The position numbers were made by a program, and so were the translations under genes. A model generated the notes under the pieces. It had not been told where the DNA came from and did no database searches. It saw nothing but the letters and a program-made list of their open reading frames with translations. Below are positions 10,801-20,495 of a stretch of 64,000 bases of DNA, in pieces. How positions within the stretch are numbered: position 1 is the first letter of the stretch; every line of letters starts with the position of its first letter. The stretch comes from Pseudoalteromonas galatheae. Its GTDB lineage: Bacteria > Pseudomonadota > Gammaproteobacteria > Enterobacterales > Alteromonadaceae. The DNA lies in assembly GCF_005886105.2 (NCBI RefSeq), contig NZ_PNCO02000001.1, forward strand, positions 1,733,001 through 1,797,000, read 5' to 3'.

Positions 10801-11317
10801 AATGCTGGAACAAGCAGTCGAAGCCTTGAAAAATGGTAAAGAACCAACACTCGACAATCTACTTCAGCAGCAAAGCGAGGTTGACCTTAAATTCCCAGCA
10901 CTGCTACCGGATGATTACATTCATGATGTAAATATTCGTCTTAGCATGTATAAACGCATCGCAAGCACTAAATCACTGGCTGAACTCGATGAGCTGCAAA
11001 TCGAATTAATCGACCGCTTTGGACTGCTTCCAGATGCGGCGAAAAACCTTTTTGCGGTGCAGTCTGTTAAGCTAAAGGCAACTCAATTGGGCATTAACAA
11101 GGTCGAGGCAAACCCTAAGGGTGGCTTCTTTGAGTTCAGTAGTCATACAAAAGTTAACCCAACATTCATCATAGGATTGATACAAAGTAGCCCGTCAACC
11201 TATAGAATGGAAGGCGCGAATAAACTTAAGTTCCTGATCGAAGAAAAAAATGGCCAAGAGAGATTGAAACTGGTTAATGCGATGATTGATGACTTTGAGA
11301 AAAAGGCTGTAGCATGA
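7844..11317 (+). CDS. mfd: Transcription-repair coupling factor Mfd
   Basis: DNA translocase of 1157 aa that removes RNA polymerase stalled at lesions and recruits UvrA. Order of parts: UvrB-homology module with ETLPYDHFSPHQDIISQRL near residue 80; RNA-polymerase-interacting domain with VHLDHGVGRYLGL near residue 487; helicase motor with Walker A GDVGFGKTEVAMRA near residue 636, the DEEH box (IVDEEHRFGVRQKEK) and motif VI (QLRGRVGRSHHQAYAYL); and the C-terminal TRCF domain. Length is typical. AGGAG lies before the ATG. csiV overlaps the end by 4 bases. Confidence 0.97.
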   Translation: MANVQWNNLPWVKSNKDKISWGNLVGSSLSLCLSEHIQQYDNLVVLVTPDTPSALRLEHELAYLLKDTPVMMFPDWETLPYDHFSPHQDIISQRLATLNTLKQEKQSVLIIPVSTLMLRTAPPSFIHGMSLQVKKGDTVDAQSLRDTLTQAGYRHVQQVMEHGEFAVRGSIIDLYPMGSPLPFRLDFFDDELDSIRHFDIESQRSNDEIDAIDLLPAHEFPTNAEDIERFRINYREAFGASSEKDSIYMQVSKGNWPAGIEYYLPLFFDSLATVFDYLPEDTVFMPFGDIESAAQTFWQDVSKRYESRRVDPLRPLLSPAKLYQPIETLFEGLNGFSRIKLSQAMLGTKAGNNNVAAELINDVRIEHKQANPYQKILDYIAAEKKQKSRVLFSVESEGRRESLLTLLKPTGLKLKPYKRIAEFVSSDSDVGVVVTPLATSVKLLDKQSLSIITEQELLGVKISQKRRRKHKYEQGQDALIRNLAELKEGQPIVHLDHGVGRYLGLETIDAAGIATEFVTIIYANDAKLYVPVSSLHMLSRYSGGEEASAPLHKLGNDAWEKAKRKAAEKVRDVAAELLDIYAKRQSKPGYAFKLDASAYRDFSDSFPFEETDDQRNAITAVLADMQSSLAMDRLVCGDVGFGKTEVAMRAAFVAVNDSKQVAVLVPTTLLAQQHFENFKDRFADLPVEVGVLSRFNSAKEQKETLQKLEEGKIDIVIGTHKLIQENIKFADLGLLIVDEEHRFGVRQKEKIKQLRADVDILTLTATPIPRTLNMAMSGMRDLSIIATPPAKRLAVKTFVRERNDELIREAILREIKRGGQVYFLHNSVETIDKVTADISALVPEANVTTAHGQMREKELEHLMGEFYHQKYNVLVCTTIIETGIDIPSANTIIMDRADKLGLAQLHQLRGRVGRSHHQAYAYLLTKNSQALTKDAVKRLQAIEQLEDLGAGFALATHDLEIRGAGELLGDDQSGQIQTVGFTLYMEMLEQAVEALKNGKEPTLDNLLQQQSEVDLKFPALLPDDYIHDVNIRLSMYKRIASTKSLAELDELQIELIDRFGLLPDAAKNLFAVQSVKLKATQLGINKVEANPKGGFFEFSSHTKVNPTFIIGLIQSSPSTYRMEGANKLKFLIEEKNGQERLKLVNAMIDDFEKKAVA

Positions 11318-12138
11318 AAACAATAAAAAATCTGGCCATCCTAGCGGCTTTGATAAGTAGCACGTCTGCACATGCCACCCGTTGGTTTGAAGTAGAAATG
11401 ATAGCATTTGAGCAAGAGCCTAGTTTCTCTTTGCGAGAAGACTTTAGTATTGAACCTGAACCGCTCAATCGGAAAAACATCAAGTCACTCTTATTTGACG
11501 GTTTTAATACCACCGGCTATAAACTATGCTTGGAAGGCAGTGAGCAGTTTGCTGAGCAAGATTTTATTCGCGGATTAACATCGGGTGCGCACTCTAGCTC
11601 TTGCAACCCAGATGCAAACTATGTTGAAAAATTTGACACTTTGCCTCTTTCACCGCAAGTTGAACCACAAGAACATATGGACTCAATTTATTTGTTGAAT
11701 GAGTCACAGTTTAATTTTTCTAATAAAATTAATGAGTTAAAACGTAAAGGACTCAAGCCTCTTTTACACACTGGCTGGCGATTCCCAGAACAAAGTAATA
11801 AGCGTGCTCCCAACATCGAAATTATTGGCGGCAAACAGTTTGCGTCACCATCAAGTTATAGCGTAACTGAAAATGACGATCAGTTTTCGTCATTGTCAAA
11901 TCGCTTTAATATTCAAGAATCAAAAGAGCAAGTACATTGGCAACTTGAAGGCTTGATTAAAATTCACGTGAGGCATTACCTTTACGTGACCACAGATTTA
12001 GATTTAAAGTACGAAGACGGCAACGACATTCGTACCGCTCGTATGTCACAATATACGCGCGTGTATAGCGGCGACATACATTACTTAGATCACCCTAAAC
12101 TTGGGGTCATCTTTCAAATAAGAAAATACAAACATTAG
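11314..12138 (+). CDS. csiV: CsiV-family peptidoglycan-binding protein
   Basis: Periplasmic protein of 274 aa with a cleavable signal peptide (MKTIKNLAILAALISSTSAHA) followed directly by TRWFEVEMIAFEQEP, the family signature. In Vibrio cholerae CsiV binds peptidoglycan and is needed for PBP1A-dependent wall synthesis; the same role here is inferred. The mature part is otherwise unmotifed, with a C-terminal strand-rich region (IKIHVRHYLYVTTDLDL) also typical of the family. ATG overlaps the mfd stop as ATGA, which implies translational coupling. A small lipoprotein gene follows 12 bases later. Confidence 0.85.
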   Translation: MKTIKNLAILAALISSTSAHATRWFEVEMIAFEQEPSFSLREDFSIEPEPLNRKNIKSLLFDGFNTTGYKLCLEGSEQFAEQDFIRGLTSGAHSSSCNPDANYVEKFDTLPLSPQVEPQEHMDSIYLLNESQFNFSNKINELKRKGLKPLLHTGWRFPEQSNKRAPNIEIIGGKQFASPSSYSVTENDDQFSSLSNRFNIQESKEQVHWQLEGLIKIHVRHYLYVTTDLDLKYEDGNDIRTARMSQYTRVYSGDIHYLDHPKLGVIFQIRKYKH

Positions 12139-12150
12139 ACGGACAACCCT

Positions 12151-12399
12151 ATGAAAAAATTACTAACTGCTGCTGCGCTACTCACCCTAGCCGGCTGTTC
12201 AAAAGTAAGTCTAGAAAACTACAACAAGATTGAAGTTGGTATGGATAAAGCTGAAGTTGAGAACATTCTTGGCTCTGCTGATAAATGTGAAGAGAAAACG
12301 CTACATACCAATTGCATTTGGGGTAACGAAAACAAGCATATAAAAGTAACGCTACTTTCTGACAAAGTCACTCTATATTCAAAGAAAGGGTTAGAATAA
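12151..12399 (+). CDS. Small DUF3862/BamE-like lipoprotein
   Basis: Lipoprotein of 82 aa with lipobox LAGC at residue 16. The mature part has the pattern YNKIEVGMDKAEVENILGSADKC, which matches the SmpA/OmlA-like DUF3862 fold (compare the GMT..qV...LG.P pattern of BamE). Two further cysteines (ADKCEE and TNCIWG) may form a disulphide. Function unknown. It follows csiV closely and probably closes the mfd operon. Confidence 0.8.
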   Translation: MKKLLTAAALLTLAGCSKVSLENYNKIEVGMDKAEVENILGSADKCEEKTLHTNCIWGNENKHIKVTLLSDKVTLYSKKGLE

Positions 12400-12403
12400 C
12401 CTC

Positions 12404-12442
12404 AATAAATGCCTTTTCAGTGTTTAAGAGGAGGCATTTATT
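12404..12442 (+). terminator. Hairpin after the mfd-csiV-lipoprotein genes
   Basis: Perfect 11-bp arms AATAAATGCCT / AGGCATTTATT around a 17-base loop, starting 5 bases after the lipoprotein stop. There is no following T tract, so it may be a transcript-end stabiliser rather than an intrinsic terminator. The rest of 12443-12567 shows nothing recognisable. Confidence 0.5.
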
Positions 12443-12567
12443 CACCGCTATTGGTATTATTCAAAATATCACCCTACTCCCTCTCCACAAAATATTACAA
12501 CTCAATCTAATTAAAGTAATCGCGTATTCCGAACAATTCAGCTCGAAACTTTCAAAACCTTTCTATA

Positions 12568-12778
12568 ATACCAATTGAATTAATTCTCTAATCAATTTGA
12601 AGGGTGAAATAGCATATTAGCTTCGTTAAAAATTTCTCATTTAGAACAACTAAATAGCAAAATTTTTGCCTTGCCTATATGGGAGATAGGTACCTTAGCG
12701 GTAGCAGGCCGCGAGAGCGGTGCTACTAAAGCTATTTCCCCGCTTAAAGATAGATCATTTACTTAATACAACTGGTAT
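12568..12778. repeat. MITE-like repeat, copy 1
   Basis: A 211-bp non-coding element almost identical to 42792-43001 (about three differences, one of them a single-base indel). The ends are imperfect inverted repeats, ATACCAATTGAATTAA on the left and the complement of ATACCAGTTGTATTAA on the right (14 of 16). Both copies are flanked by TATA-type sequence on the left and TATAA at the right. No open frame of note. It sits between a terminator hairpin and the bkd terminator, so it is harmless here. Confidence 0.85.
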
Positions 12779-12863
12779 AAGTCCGAGCGGGCTTAAAATT
12801 GGACCAAAGCCATCAAAGCTTTTAAATACAGATAGGTACATAACCCAATTGGCATGAGAAACG

Positions 12864-12886
12864 AAAAAGGGCCGTAAAGGCCCTTT
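12864..12886 (-). terminator. Terminator of the bkd operon
   Basis: Stem AAAGGGCC / GGCCCTTT with a 5-base loop. Read on the minus strand, T residues follow it. It lies about 30 bases beyond the acyltransferase stop. Confidence 0.85.
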
Positions 12887-12916
12887 ACAACAAGTAGAAA
12901 CTAGCAAAAACAAGGG

Positions 12917-14488
12917 TTAGCGCATTGCCATCATCATTTTAGCCGGTTCCTCTAGGAAGGTTTTCCATAAATTATTGAAACGTGCGATCGTGCCACCATC
13001 AATAATACGATGGTCGCCAGACCAACTTACTTGCATGATAGAGCGCGCAACCACATTACCTTGTGCATCAAAGCGTGGTAACTGCTGAACCTTGCCAAGT
13101 GCAACGATAGCAACTTCAGGTTTATTGATAATCGGTGTCGCAACCGTACCACCAATAGCCCCTATGTTTGAGATTGAGATAGTACCGCCTTTCAGTGAAT
13201 CAGGAGATACGCGCCCTTCCCTAGCGGCTTCTGTCAGTTCAGTAACAGATTGGGCAACTTCAACAATCGATTTGCTTTGGCATGATTTAATATTTGGTAC
13301 AAGAAGACCCAGCTTGCTGTCCACCGCCATACCAATATTATGGTCGTCAAAATAAGTGATTTCCGTACAGTCATCATTTACTTTTGCATTAAGAATTGGG
13401 AACTCGTTGATTGCAAGTGACAACGCCTTAATAAAAAATGGCATCATCGTCAACTTCACGCCTTGTTTAGCATATTGCTCTTTCAAAGCTCCACGAAGCG
13501 CAATTAAATCGGTTAAGTCAATCTCATCACAGTAAGTGAAATGTGGGATCGTCGATACAGAGGCCACCATTTGTTTGGCCATCGCCGCTTTCATACCACG
13601 TAAAGGCTCAACTCTTTTCCCACCTTCTGAGATAGGAGTTGGCTTTTGCGTTTGAGACTGTACCGTTGTGCTAGCTTCATTCGAGGTCGAAGAGTCACTT
13701 ACACCGTGCTCAAGGAAATGTTCGATGTCCTCTTTATACACACGACCATTTTTACCAGAACCAGGGACTTCAGAAAGATCAACACCAACTTCGCGCGCCT
13801 TACGGCGCACTGCTGGAGAGGCGATTGCTTTACCATTTTTCGGCAAACTTCGCGTGGCCTCATTGCTCGCAGTAGTTGTGTGTGCTGTACTTTCTTTAGG
13901 TTTGTGAACATCAGCGATTGGATCGTCTGATTTTCCAGCGTGAGAGGACGCCAACTTCATTTGAAATAGCGGACTATGCACCTGTGCTATCTCGCCTTTT
14001 TGATAATAGAGTTTCTCAACAATACCATCGTACTTAGCTGGAATTTGCACTAGAGCCTTGTCAGTCATTACATCACAAACGGCCTGATCTTCTTTGATTT
14101 CATCGCCTTCAGCGACAAGCCATTCAACGATTTCACACTCAACAATGCCTTCACCGATGTCTGGTAAAATAAAATCTTCAAGTACTGCATTGGTTGAAGT
14201 AGTTGGCGAGGATTGAGCTTCCGGTTGTTCTGACTGAGTAGCTTGCTCGCCGGCAACATCCATCGCAAACAAAGGTTCATGGACCTTTGCAATTTCACCT
14301 TTTTCGTAATGCAGCTTGGTGATCACACCATCATGTACCGCAGGGATCTGCACTAGCGCCTTATCCGTCATTACGTCACAAATAGGTTGATCTTCTTTTA
14401 CTTCGTCACCAACAGCCACCAACCACTCGACGATTTCGCACTCTACGATGCCTTCACCAATATCTGGTAAGATAAATTCTTTAGCCAT
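12917..14488 (-). CDS. bkdB: Branched-chain 2-oxoacid dehydrogenase E2 (dihydrolipoyl acyltransferase)
   Basis: Core subunit of 523 aa. Two tandem lipoyl domains occupy residues 1-80 and about 105-185, each with the lipoyl-lysine motif [12 protein letters not shown]. Then come a linker, a peripheral-subunit binding domain ([16 protein letters not shown], near 222-258), another linker and the catalytic domain, ending with [17 protein letters not shown], which holds the HxxxDG active site. It transfers branched acyl groups to CoA in valine, leucine and isoleucine breakdown. Two lipoyl domains are more than many Bkd E2 proteins carry. It is the last gene of the operon with E1 beta and E1 alpha; no E3 gene is present nearby. 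Confidence 0.93.
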   Translation of the reverse strand: MAKEFILPDIGEGIVECEIVEWLVAVGDEVKEDQPICDVMTDKALVQIPAVHDGVITKLHYEKGEIAKVHEPLFAMDVAGEQATQSEQPEAQSSPTTSTNAVLEDFILPDIGEGIVECEIVEWLVAEGDEIKEDQAVCDVMTDKALVQIPAKYDGIVEKLYYQKGEIAQVHSPLFQMKLASSHAGKSDDPIADVHKPKESTAHTTTASNEATRSLPKNGKAIASPAVRRKAREVGVDLSEVPGSGKNGRVYKEDIEHFLEHGVSDSSTSNEASTTVQSQTQKPTPISEGGKRVEPLRGMKAAMAKQMVASVSTIPHFTYCDEIDLTDLIALRGALKEQYAKQGVKLTMMPFFIKALSLAINEFPILNAKVNDDCTEITYFDDHNIGMAVDSKLGLLVPNIKSCQSKSIVEVAQSVTELTEAAREGRVSPDSLKGGTISISNIGAIGGTVATPIINKPEVAIVALGKVQQLPRFDAQGNVVARSIMQVSWSGDHRIIDGGTIARFNNLWKTFLEEPAKMMMAMR

Positions 14489-14497
14489 AACTTATCC

Positions 14498-15475
14498 TCA
14501 AAATTCCATAGAACGTTTGATAGCGGCGAACACTTTCAGTGCATCTGGCACATATTCTTTTTCAAGTGCTAAAGGATATGGCGTGTCTAATCCACAAACT
14601 CGCTCAATTGGAGATTCTAAATGCAGGAAACACTCTTTTTGTATGGTTGCTGCGATCTCAGCACCAAAACCATTTGTGATTGGCGCTTCGTGGCTCACGA
14701 CCAAACGACCCGTTTTAACCACTGACTTGGCTACCGTGTCCATATCCCAAGGAAGAATACTTCTTAAGTCGATTATTTCGCAGCTAATACCTGCTTCTTC
14801 AGCTTTTTGCGCCGCTTGTTCGATGATTTCCATCTGCGCGCCCCAAGCCAATAGCGTTATATCGGTACCTTCTTTAATCACTTCGGCTTTACCAAGCTCG
14901 ATGCTGTAATCTTCTTCTGGTACTTCACCAACAGAAGCGCGATATAAGCGCTTAGGTTCAAAGAAAATAACCGGGTTATCGTCTTTAATGGCAGCACGTA
15001 GTAGGCCTTTTGCTTGATACGGGTTACGCGGTACTACAATTTTAAGACCAGGTGTATGCGCAAAGTAAGCTTCTGGTGATTGTGAATGATATAGACCACC
15101 TGCAATACCACCACCGTATGGCGTACGAATTGTTAAGTTACCCACGTCAAACTCATTACCCGAGCGATAACGGAACTTGGCCGACTCGTTCACGATTTGG
15201 TCAAATGCTGGGAAGATATAATCCGCAAATTGAATTTCAGCTAGCGCAGGGGCACCAAACGCTGCAAGACCATTGGCAAAACCCAAAATACCTTGCTCGG
15301 TCAATGGCGTATTAAAAACACGGTGTTTACCATATTTTTCTTGAAGGCCTGACGTTGCACGGAATACACCACCAAAGTAGCCGACATCTTCACCAAAAAT
15401 ACAAGCCTGCGGATGCTCCGCCATCGTGATATCTAGCGCCGAATTAATGGCGTGTAGCATGTTCATTTTAGCCAT
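14498..15475 (-). CDS. bkdA2: Branched-chain 2-oxoacid dehydrogenase E1 beta subunit
   Basis: Beta subunit of 325 aa of the thiamine-diphosphate decarboxylase. Seen are the N-terminal [14 protein letters not shown], the cofactor/Glu region [16 protein letters not shown] (near 26-41), and the transketolase C-terminal domain with [10 protein letters not shown] and the segment [13 protein letters not shown]. Its ATG overlaps the alpha-subunit stop by one base (TAATG), so translation is coupled. E2 starts 9 bases after its stop. Confidence 0.95.
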   Translation of the reverse strand: MAKMNMLHAINSALDITMAEHPQACIFGEDVGYFGGVFRATSGLQEKYGKHRVFNTPLTEQGILGFANGLAAFGAPALAEIQFADYIFPAFDQIVNESAKFRYRSGNEFDVGNLTIRTPYGGGIAGGLYHSQSPEAYFAHTPGLKIVVPRNPYQAKGLLRAAIKDDNPVIFFEPKRLYRASVGEVPEEDYSIELGKAEVIKEGTDITLLAWGAQMEIIEQAAQKAEEAGISCEIIDLRSILPWDMDTVAKSVVKTGRLVVSHEAPITNGFGAEIAATIQKECFLHLESPIERVCGLDTPYPLALEKEYVPDALKVFAAIKRSMEF

Positions 15476-16692
15476 TATTTAATTCTCCCTGCTGTGACTG
15501 GGTATGCGTCTGGATAAGCTTTAATATGCGCTTTCAATTCATCATATTGCTTCTGCAGCGATGGAATTGGCGTGTCATAAACATCTGAGACCAGATCTTC
15601 TAATGCAGGCTTCTGTACTTTCTCTGCGACCTTCAATGCAGCCAAGATATCTTCACGGATTTTCTCTTTTTCCGCATCATCTTGGGCTTCATCTAGCCAA
15701 CCTTGTTTTAGAAGCCATTGCTTAAATCGATTTACTGGACAACTATTCTTAAATTCAGCTTCTTCATCTTTGGTACGGTAACCAGATGGGTCATCGGAAG
15801 TTGAATGTGCACCCAAACGATATGCGATAGACTCAATCATCACAGGCTCACCGTTTTCAACTGCGATTTTACGCGCGGCTTGTGTCGCGGCGTAAACGGC
15901 AAGCGCATCGGCACCATCCACACGGATGGTCTTAATACCATAGCCCACACCGCGAGCGGCAATACCATCACCTTTGAACTGTTCATCCGCAGGTGTTGAA
16001 ATCGCATAACCATTATTACGTGCATAGAAGATAACCGGTGAACCATGTACCGCGGCCATGTTTAGACCAGCGTGGAAGTCACCTTCTGAGGCAGCACCTT
16101 CGCCAAAATAGCAAATCGTGACGTTATCGATTTCAGACGTTAGCTCGCCGGTTTCTTTATCAATGTGTTTTAACTTTTGGCCGTAGGCATAGCCCGTTGC
16201 TTGAGGAATTTGCGTTCCTAGCGGCGACGAAATAGTCAGGTAATGTAATTCTTTAGAACCATAATGCACAGGCATTTGGCGGCCTTTACCTAAGTCCTTC
16301 TCATTCGAGAATAACTGATTCATGAATTGCTCAAGCGAAAAACCACGATAGTGAATTGCGGCTTGCTCACGGTACTGAGCCATGATCATGTCATCTTCTT
16401 TAAGCGCTGCGGCACTTGCCGTAACAGCAGCTTCTTCGCCAAGACATTGCATGTAAAAGCTAATGCGTCCTTGACGCTGAGCACCTTGCATACGCTCGTC
16501 AAGTAAACGGATAAACCGCATTGTTGAATAAATTCTTAATGCCGTTTCTTTGTCAATATCTGGTGCTGTTGCACCGTCTAAAACATCGCCTTGGTCACTT
16601 AAAATCTGTAATGTAGGGATATTGAGTGCATGACCATCTATAAATTCCAGCGCGTGGCTGATATTTAAGGATATATTATTGGGGTTAGTCAT
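15475..16692 (-). CDS. bkdA1: Branched-chain 2-oxoacid dehydrogenase E1 alpha subunit
   Basis: Alpha subunit of 405 aa, first gene of the bkd operon. The thiamine-diphosphate motif is visible as [20 protein letters not shown] near residue 195, with [10 protein letters not shown] following. The phosphorylation-loop equivalent [19 protein letters not shown] is the branched-chain type and separates it from pyruvate dehydrogenase alpha subunits. The enzyme decarboxylates the keto acids of Val, Leu and Ile. The upstream 350 bp carries a LiuR-type palindrome. Confidence 0.95.
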   Translation of the reverse strand: MTNPNNISLNISHALEFIDGHALNIPTLQILSDQGDVLDGATAPDIDKETALRIYSTMRFIRLLDERMQGAQRQGRISFYMQCLGEEAAVTASAAALKEDDMIMAQYREQAAIHYRGFSLEQFMNQLFSNEKDLGKGRQMPVHYGSKELHYLTISSPLGTQIPQATGYAYGQKLKHIDKETGELTSEIDNVTICYFGEGAASEGDFHAGLNMAAVHGSPVIFYARNNGYAISTPADEQFKGDGIAARGVGYGIKTIRVDGADALAVYAATQAARKIAVENGEPVMIESIAYRLGAHSTSDDPSGYRTKDEEAEFKNSCPVNRFKQWLLKQGWLDEAQDDAEKEKIREDILAALKVAEKVQKPALEDLVSDVYDTPIPSLQKQYDELKAHIKAYPDAYPVTAGRIK

Positions 16693-16928
16693 AACCTACC
16701 TTCTCTTGTTGTCATAACAAACTTACGGAGTTCAACCCGACTTCCTCATACGAGATCTGGCTTCAGATTGCGTAAGACGAAAAGAGTCTTAACTCACCTC
16801 GCATTTATGATTGTGTTAATTGGTCTTGATCACATTTGTGGTTAGTATGAATAACTGGTCTAACAACTTATCAAAGACTGAATAATATTTGCGATTTAAG
16901 TAAGTAAATTAAATTAAAGCGTTTCAAC

Positions 16929-16944
16929 TTTACGTTAACGTAAA
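16929..16944. promoter_or_regulatory. LiuR-type palindrome upstream of bkd
   Basis: TTTACGTTAACGTAAA is a perfect 16-bp palindrome, 237 bp before the bkdA1 start. The form ACGT-NN-ACGT with T-rich and A-rich flanks fits what I recall of sites for LiuR, the MerR-family repressor of branched-chain amino acid catabolism. Two similar sites lie between etfB and ETF-QO. The rest of 16693-16928 holds no gene. Confidence 0.6.
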
Positions 16945-16977
16945 CGGTTATTCAACTAATCCTAGATGAATAACCGT
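16944..16977. repeat. Inverted repeat behind astE
   Basis: Perfect 11-bp arms ACGGTTATTCA / TGAATAACCGT around 12 bases, 65 bases past the astE stop and touching the LiuR-type palindrome. No T tract follows on either strand, so its role as a terminator is uncertain. Confidence 0.5.
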
Positions 16978-17042
16978 GAAAATGCATCAATGTTTTTGGA
17001 AAGATTTTGATACGAAGGCAAGTAGAATTTTACATCTATGAT

Positions 17043-18077
17043 TTATATAAAGTTTTCATCAACCTCTAACGGGATAACCGTTAGTAATGCACGTTGCCCC
17101 AAAGCAACATTGGCATTTGGGAAGATAATAGCTTCGCCCTCAACTTCAGCGAAATACTGCTTATCTCCGTCTGTCGCTAGTAATTCACCTTTTGCAAAGC
17201 CTGTAAAATTCTCAGCAGAATCAGGGAATGGGAAAGAGAATTCTGCTTGAGTACGATTGATGGTGCGATAAACCGTAAACGGCTCGAAGTCATTTGCATT
17301 AAATTCTTTATATTCTACTTCTTCTTGGCTAATTAATGCTTTTAGCGTTTCTTTGGTTTTTGCAAAGCTCGCCATGTTATTTTCACCAAACGGCTTAACC
17401 TGTCCAAGTTCGATAGTAAAAGCGTCGGCCCCAAACTGGTAAGAAGAAAAGTAACTAAATGTCGTCGCAGCCGAGCGCATCATTAATACGGTATTGACAC
17501 CGCATGACAATAAAAATTGCAGCTGCGATTTCTTCCATGGCTTACCATGTAAAAATGGATAGACTGCAAACTTCTCGTTTTTAGATCCCCGAATAGCAGT
17601 GTGAAGGTCGTAATGACAACGATAGCGCTCACCGTCATCTTGTTCAAAGAAAGCCCTAACATAACCTTCTAGCTTTTGAGCTCTGACCTTTTCAGGATTA
17701 TCTGTTTCTTGATTATGTGCACCGTTAAATAGGCGGTTTAGATTTTCATCGACAAAACGCTTGCCAATATTAATGGATTTCGGGTTGCCAAAAATAAACA
17801 ACACCCGTTGTGCCAACGCCAGTTTACCAGTAATAATATGTTGGATAAGCTCGTCACATATTTCAATTGGTGCGGTTTCATTACCGTGCACAGCGCTCGA
17901 TAGCACAATATCTTTCGTTGTTTCACCTGCGGGCGTAAACTGGATCACACCAGTATCATGGACTTCCACCAAGGTACCGTTGTCTAAAGTGAAGTTCACG
18001 GGTTCAAGTGTAAATTCGTTATTTCTTGTGATAGTAAGAAAGTCACCGCTTTGTTTTAATTCTGCTAAGTACGTCAT
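17043..18077 (-). CDS. astE: Succinylglutamate desuccinylase
   Basis: Zinc-dependent hydrolase of 344 aa that releases glutamate and succinate in the last step of the AST arginine-degradation pathway. Zinc ligands of the M14-like fold are seen in [13 protein letters not shown] (HxxE, near residue 60) and the His of [11 protein letters not shown] (near 157); the C-terminal catalytic glutamate lies in [13 protein letters not shown]. Start chosen at the ATG with TTTGGA just upstream (protein begins [13 protein letters not shown]). The other ast genes are not in this window. It follows pgm on the same strand past a terminator. Confidence 0.92.
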   Translation of the reverse strand: MTYLAELKQSGDFLTITRNNEFTLEPVNFTLDNGTLVEVHDTGVIQFTPAGETTKDIVLSSAVHGNETAPIEICDELIQHIITGKLALAQRVLFIFGNPKSINIGKRFVDENLNRLFNGAHNQETDNPEKVRAQKLEGYVRAFFEQDDGERYRCHYDLHTAIRGSKNEKFAVYPFLHGKPWKKSQLQFLLSCGVNTVLMMRSAATTFSYFSSYQFGADAFTIELGQVKPFGENNMASFAKTKETLKALISQEEVEYKEFNANDFEPFTVYRTINRTQAEFSFPFPDSAENFTGFAKGELLATDGDKQYFAEVEGEAIIFPNANVALGQRALLTVIPLEVDENFI

Positions 18078-18116
18078 AATTCCAAATTGATATTGTTGAA
18101 TAATCCGCATTGGGAT

Positions 18117-18145
18117 ACAAAAAAGCCATACGAGGAGTATGGCTT
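18117..18145 (-). terminator. Terminator of pgm
   Basis: Stem AAGCCATAC / GTATGGCTT with a 5-base loop. On the minus strand it is followed by six T residues. It separates pgm from astE. Confidence 0.88.
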
Positions 18146-18159
18146 GTAGAAGCTTTTTG

Positions 18160-19797
18160 TTAACTAATCACTGAGTCAACCAATGTCTTTGCCTCATGTT
18201 CAAGTTCAGCTAAATGCGCTTCACCTTTAAATGATTCAAGATAAATTTTGTAGATATCTTCAGTGCCCGATGGACGCGCCGCAAACCAACCGTTTTCGGT
18301 AACGACTTTAAGGCCACCGATAGCCGCGCCGTTACCAGGGGCATTGGTTAATATCTGAGTAATTTTATCACCTGCTAGGGTGTCCGCCTTAATGTTGTCC
18401 GCACTCAATGCCTTGAGCTTTGCTTTTTGCTCAGTACTTGCGGGTGCATCGATACGTTTGTATACAGGTGCGCCAAATGCTTGTTCAAAAGCGCGATAAT
18501 GCTGAGATGGCGATTTACCGGTAACAGCTTGGATTTCAGCGGCAAGTAACCCCATGATAAAACCGTCTTTATCTGTACACCATGTAGTGCCATCTTTTCT
18601 TAAAAACGCAGCGCCAGCACTCTCTTCACCACCAAACGCGAGTTCTCCAGCCGCTAAACCGTCTACAAACCATTTAAAGCCAACTGGCACTTCGTAAACT
18701 TCTCGACCATTTGCGCCACACACTTTGTCAATCATGGCACTAGATACCAAAGTTTTACCGATTTTTACTGAGCTCTTCCAGCCTCGGTGTTTAATGAGGT
18801 AATCAATTGCAACCGCTAAAAAGTGATTAGGATTCATCAGGCCATCAGGCGTGACAATGCCATGTCTGTCGAAGTCTGGGTCATTACCAATACCGATATC
18901 GTAGTCGTCTTTTAGTGCTATCAAATTAGCCATCGCAAAAGGCGATGAACAATCCATCCGCACCTTGCCGTCTTTATCTAGTGGCATAAAAGAAAAACTC
19001 GGGTCTACAACGTCATTTACAACCGTGAGCTTCAAGTCATAGTGTTTGGCGATCACCGGCCAGAAATTAACACCTGAACCACCAAGAGGATCCACACCAA
19101 TATTAACTCCGGCTCGAGCAATAGCTTCCATATCAATTATATTACCCAAGTCTTCGACATATGGCGTGATCAGATCTTCATACTTGATAAATCCAGATCT
19201 TCTCGCTTTTGCAAACGGGAATAACTCAACTTCAACCAAATCTTCAAGTAGTAGCTGATTAGCTCTATCTTCAATCCACTTGGTAACATCAGTATCGGCA
19301 GGTCCACCATTTGGTGGGTTATATTTGAACCCGCCATCTTCTGGCGGGTTATGTGATGGCGTCACCACAATACCATCTGCAAGTTCGTGTGGATTGGTTA
19401 AATTGTGCGAGACAATCGCATGACTGATCACTGGGGTTGGAGTGTAGTCATCATTTTGTTGTGTGATAACTTGCACTTCGTTGGCAACCAAAACCTCAAT
19501 AGCCGAGTTAAAAGCGGCCTCCGACAACGCATGAGTGTCTTTACCAAGAAAAAGCGGACCGTAAATATTATTGTTTTTACGGTAGTCACAAATCGCTTGA
19601 GTGATGGCCAGAATATGCGACTCATTAAACTTAAAATTAAGTGAGCAACCTCGGTGACCACTTGTGCCAAAGGCGACACAATGCTCTGGATGTGCTTCTA
19701 AATCAGGCTCATTTAAATAGTACGATGAAACCAATTTTGGTACATTTACCAATAATTCTTTCGATACCTTGTTGCCAGCTTGTGGATGGATCGCCAT
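18160..19797 (-). CDS. pgm: Phosphoglucomutase (alpha-D-glucose type)
   Basis: Interconverts glucose-1-phosphate and glucose-6-phosphate. The protein has 545 aa, the usual Pgm length. Seen are the substrate-recognition start GTSGHRG (near 45), the phosphoserine loop [13 protein letters not shown] (near 142), the Mg-binding loop [12 protein letters not shown] (near 300), the sugar loop [11 protein letters not shown] and the phosphate-binding [12 protein letters not shown] at the C-terminus. It lies 13 bases after seqA on the same strand; seqA-pgm is a conserved pair in enterobacteria. Confidence 0.96.
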   Translation of the reverse strand: MAIHPQAGNKVSKELLVNVPKLVSSYYLNEPDLEAHPEHCVAFGTSGHRGCSLNFKFNESHILAITQAICDYRKNNNIYGPLFLGKDTHALSEAAFNSAIEVLVANEVQVITQQNDDYTPTPVISHAIVSHNLTNPHELADGIVVTPSHNPPEDGGFKYNPPNGGPADTDVTKWIEDRANQLLLEDLVEVELFPFAKARRSGFIKYEDLITPYVEDLGNIIDMEAIARAGVNIGVDPLGGSGVNFWPVIAKHYDLKLTVVNDVVDPSFSFMPLDKDGKVRMDCSSPFAMANLIALKDDYDIGIGNDPDFDRHGIVTPDGLMNPNHFLAVAIDYLIKHRGWKSSVKIGKTLVSSAMIDKVCGANGREVYEVPVGFKWFVDGLAAGELAFGGEESAGAAFLRKDGTTWCTDKDGFIMGLLAAEIQAVTGKSPSQHYRAFEQAFGAPVYKRIDAPASTEQKAKLKALSADNIKADTLAGDKITQILTNAPGNGAAIGGLKVVTENGWFAARPSGTEDIYKIYLESFKGEAHLAELEHEAKTLVDSVIS

Positions 19798-19810
19798 AAG
19801 ATTTCCTTAC

Positions 19811-20359
19811 TTATAGGTAGTCTCTAATTTTCTCGGCAGCTTCATCTGTGTAACCTAACACCTTAGCTACTTCATGAAGCATCATTTTCTTTCTAGTCGT
19901 ATTTGAATTTGTCATCACCCAATATTCGCTGTCTGCGATATTTTTCGGGTTCATACTGCTGCCACTTTCGAGTAGTGCATTTTTACTCGTAGCAAAATAA
20001 ATTCTATCGCGACCCTTAATTTCAAGCACATTATTAAATTCGGATTTATGTGTACGATGGAGCGCGGATAGGATAAACAAAAAGCGCCCGACTACGCCCT
20101 TTTGCATTGCGAGCTCTTCTTTATTAAGAATATTAAAGACATTCGCTGCTGGCTTTACCGTTTGGTTTGGTGTTTTTGTTTGCGACTCAGCGGCCAATTC
20201 TTGTACTTGTTTTTCTTCCTGCTGTACGACGGGTTTAGATTCTGTCCCAGGAGTAAGTTTTAATAAACGACGCAAAATCTCAGAAGCACTTTCTCCAATA
20301 CTTTGTGTGTTACTTGCAATGTATTGATATAGCTCGTCATCTATTTCTATCTTTTTCAT
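19811..20359 (-). CDS. seqA: Replication initiation sequestration protein SeqA
   Basis: Negative modulator of replication initiation that binds hemimethylated GATC. The protein has 182 aa with the start at ATG 20359 (AGGA 7 bases before). N-terminal oligomerisation segment MKKIEIDDELYQYIASNTQ and ESASEILRRLL, a Gln/Pro-rich linker, then the DNA-binding domain from about residue 85 (KEELAMQKGVVGRFLFILS, THKSEFNNVLEIKGRDRIYF, with the GATC-reading region SNTTRKK). It implies Dam methylation in this organism. It is divergent from the ybfF esterase. Confidence 0.95.
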   Translation of the reverse strand: MKKIEIDDELYQYIASNTQSIGESASEILRRLLKLTPGTESKPVVQQEEKQVQELAAESQTKTPNQTVKPAANVFNILNKEELAMQKGVVGRFLFILSALHRTHKSEFNNVLEIKGRDRIYFATSKNALLESGSSMNPKNIADSEYWVMTNSNTTRKKMMLHEVAKVLGYTDEAAEKIRDYL

Positions 20360-20495
20360 GCGTTTCCTGTCATCTATGCTAATTAGGAGCAACTCATTTC
20401 AATTGCCACTTAGTATATCCAAATTTAACTTATTACTCTATGGCTTTGCATTTTTACTCTTCGATGTCACAATTAGCGCCAAATTTGGAGGATTT

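Noticed and set aside
13646..13930. Plus-strand open frames opposite the acyltransferase linker
   Set aside because: They lie antisense to the low-complexity linker of a clear E2 gene and show no family features or ribosome sites.
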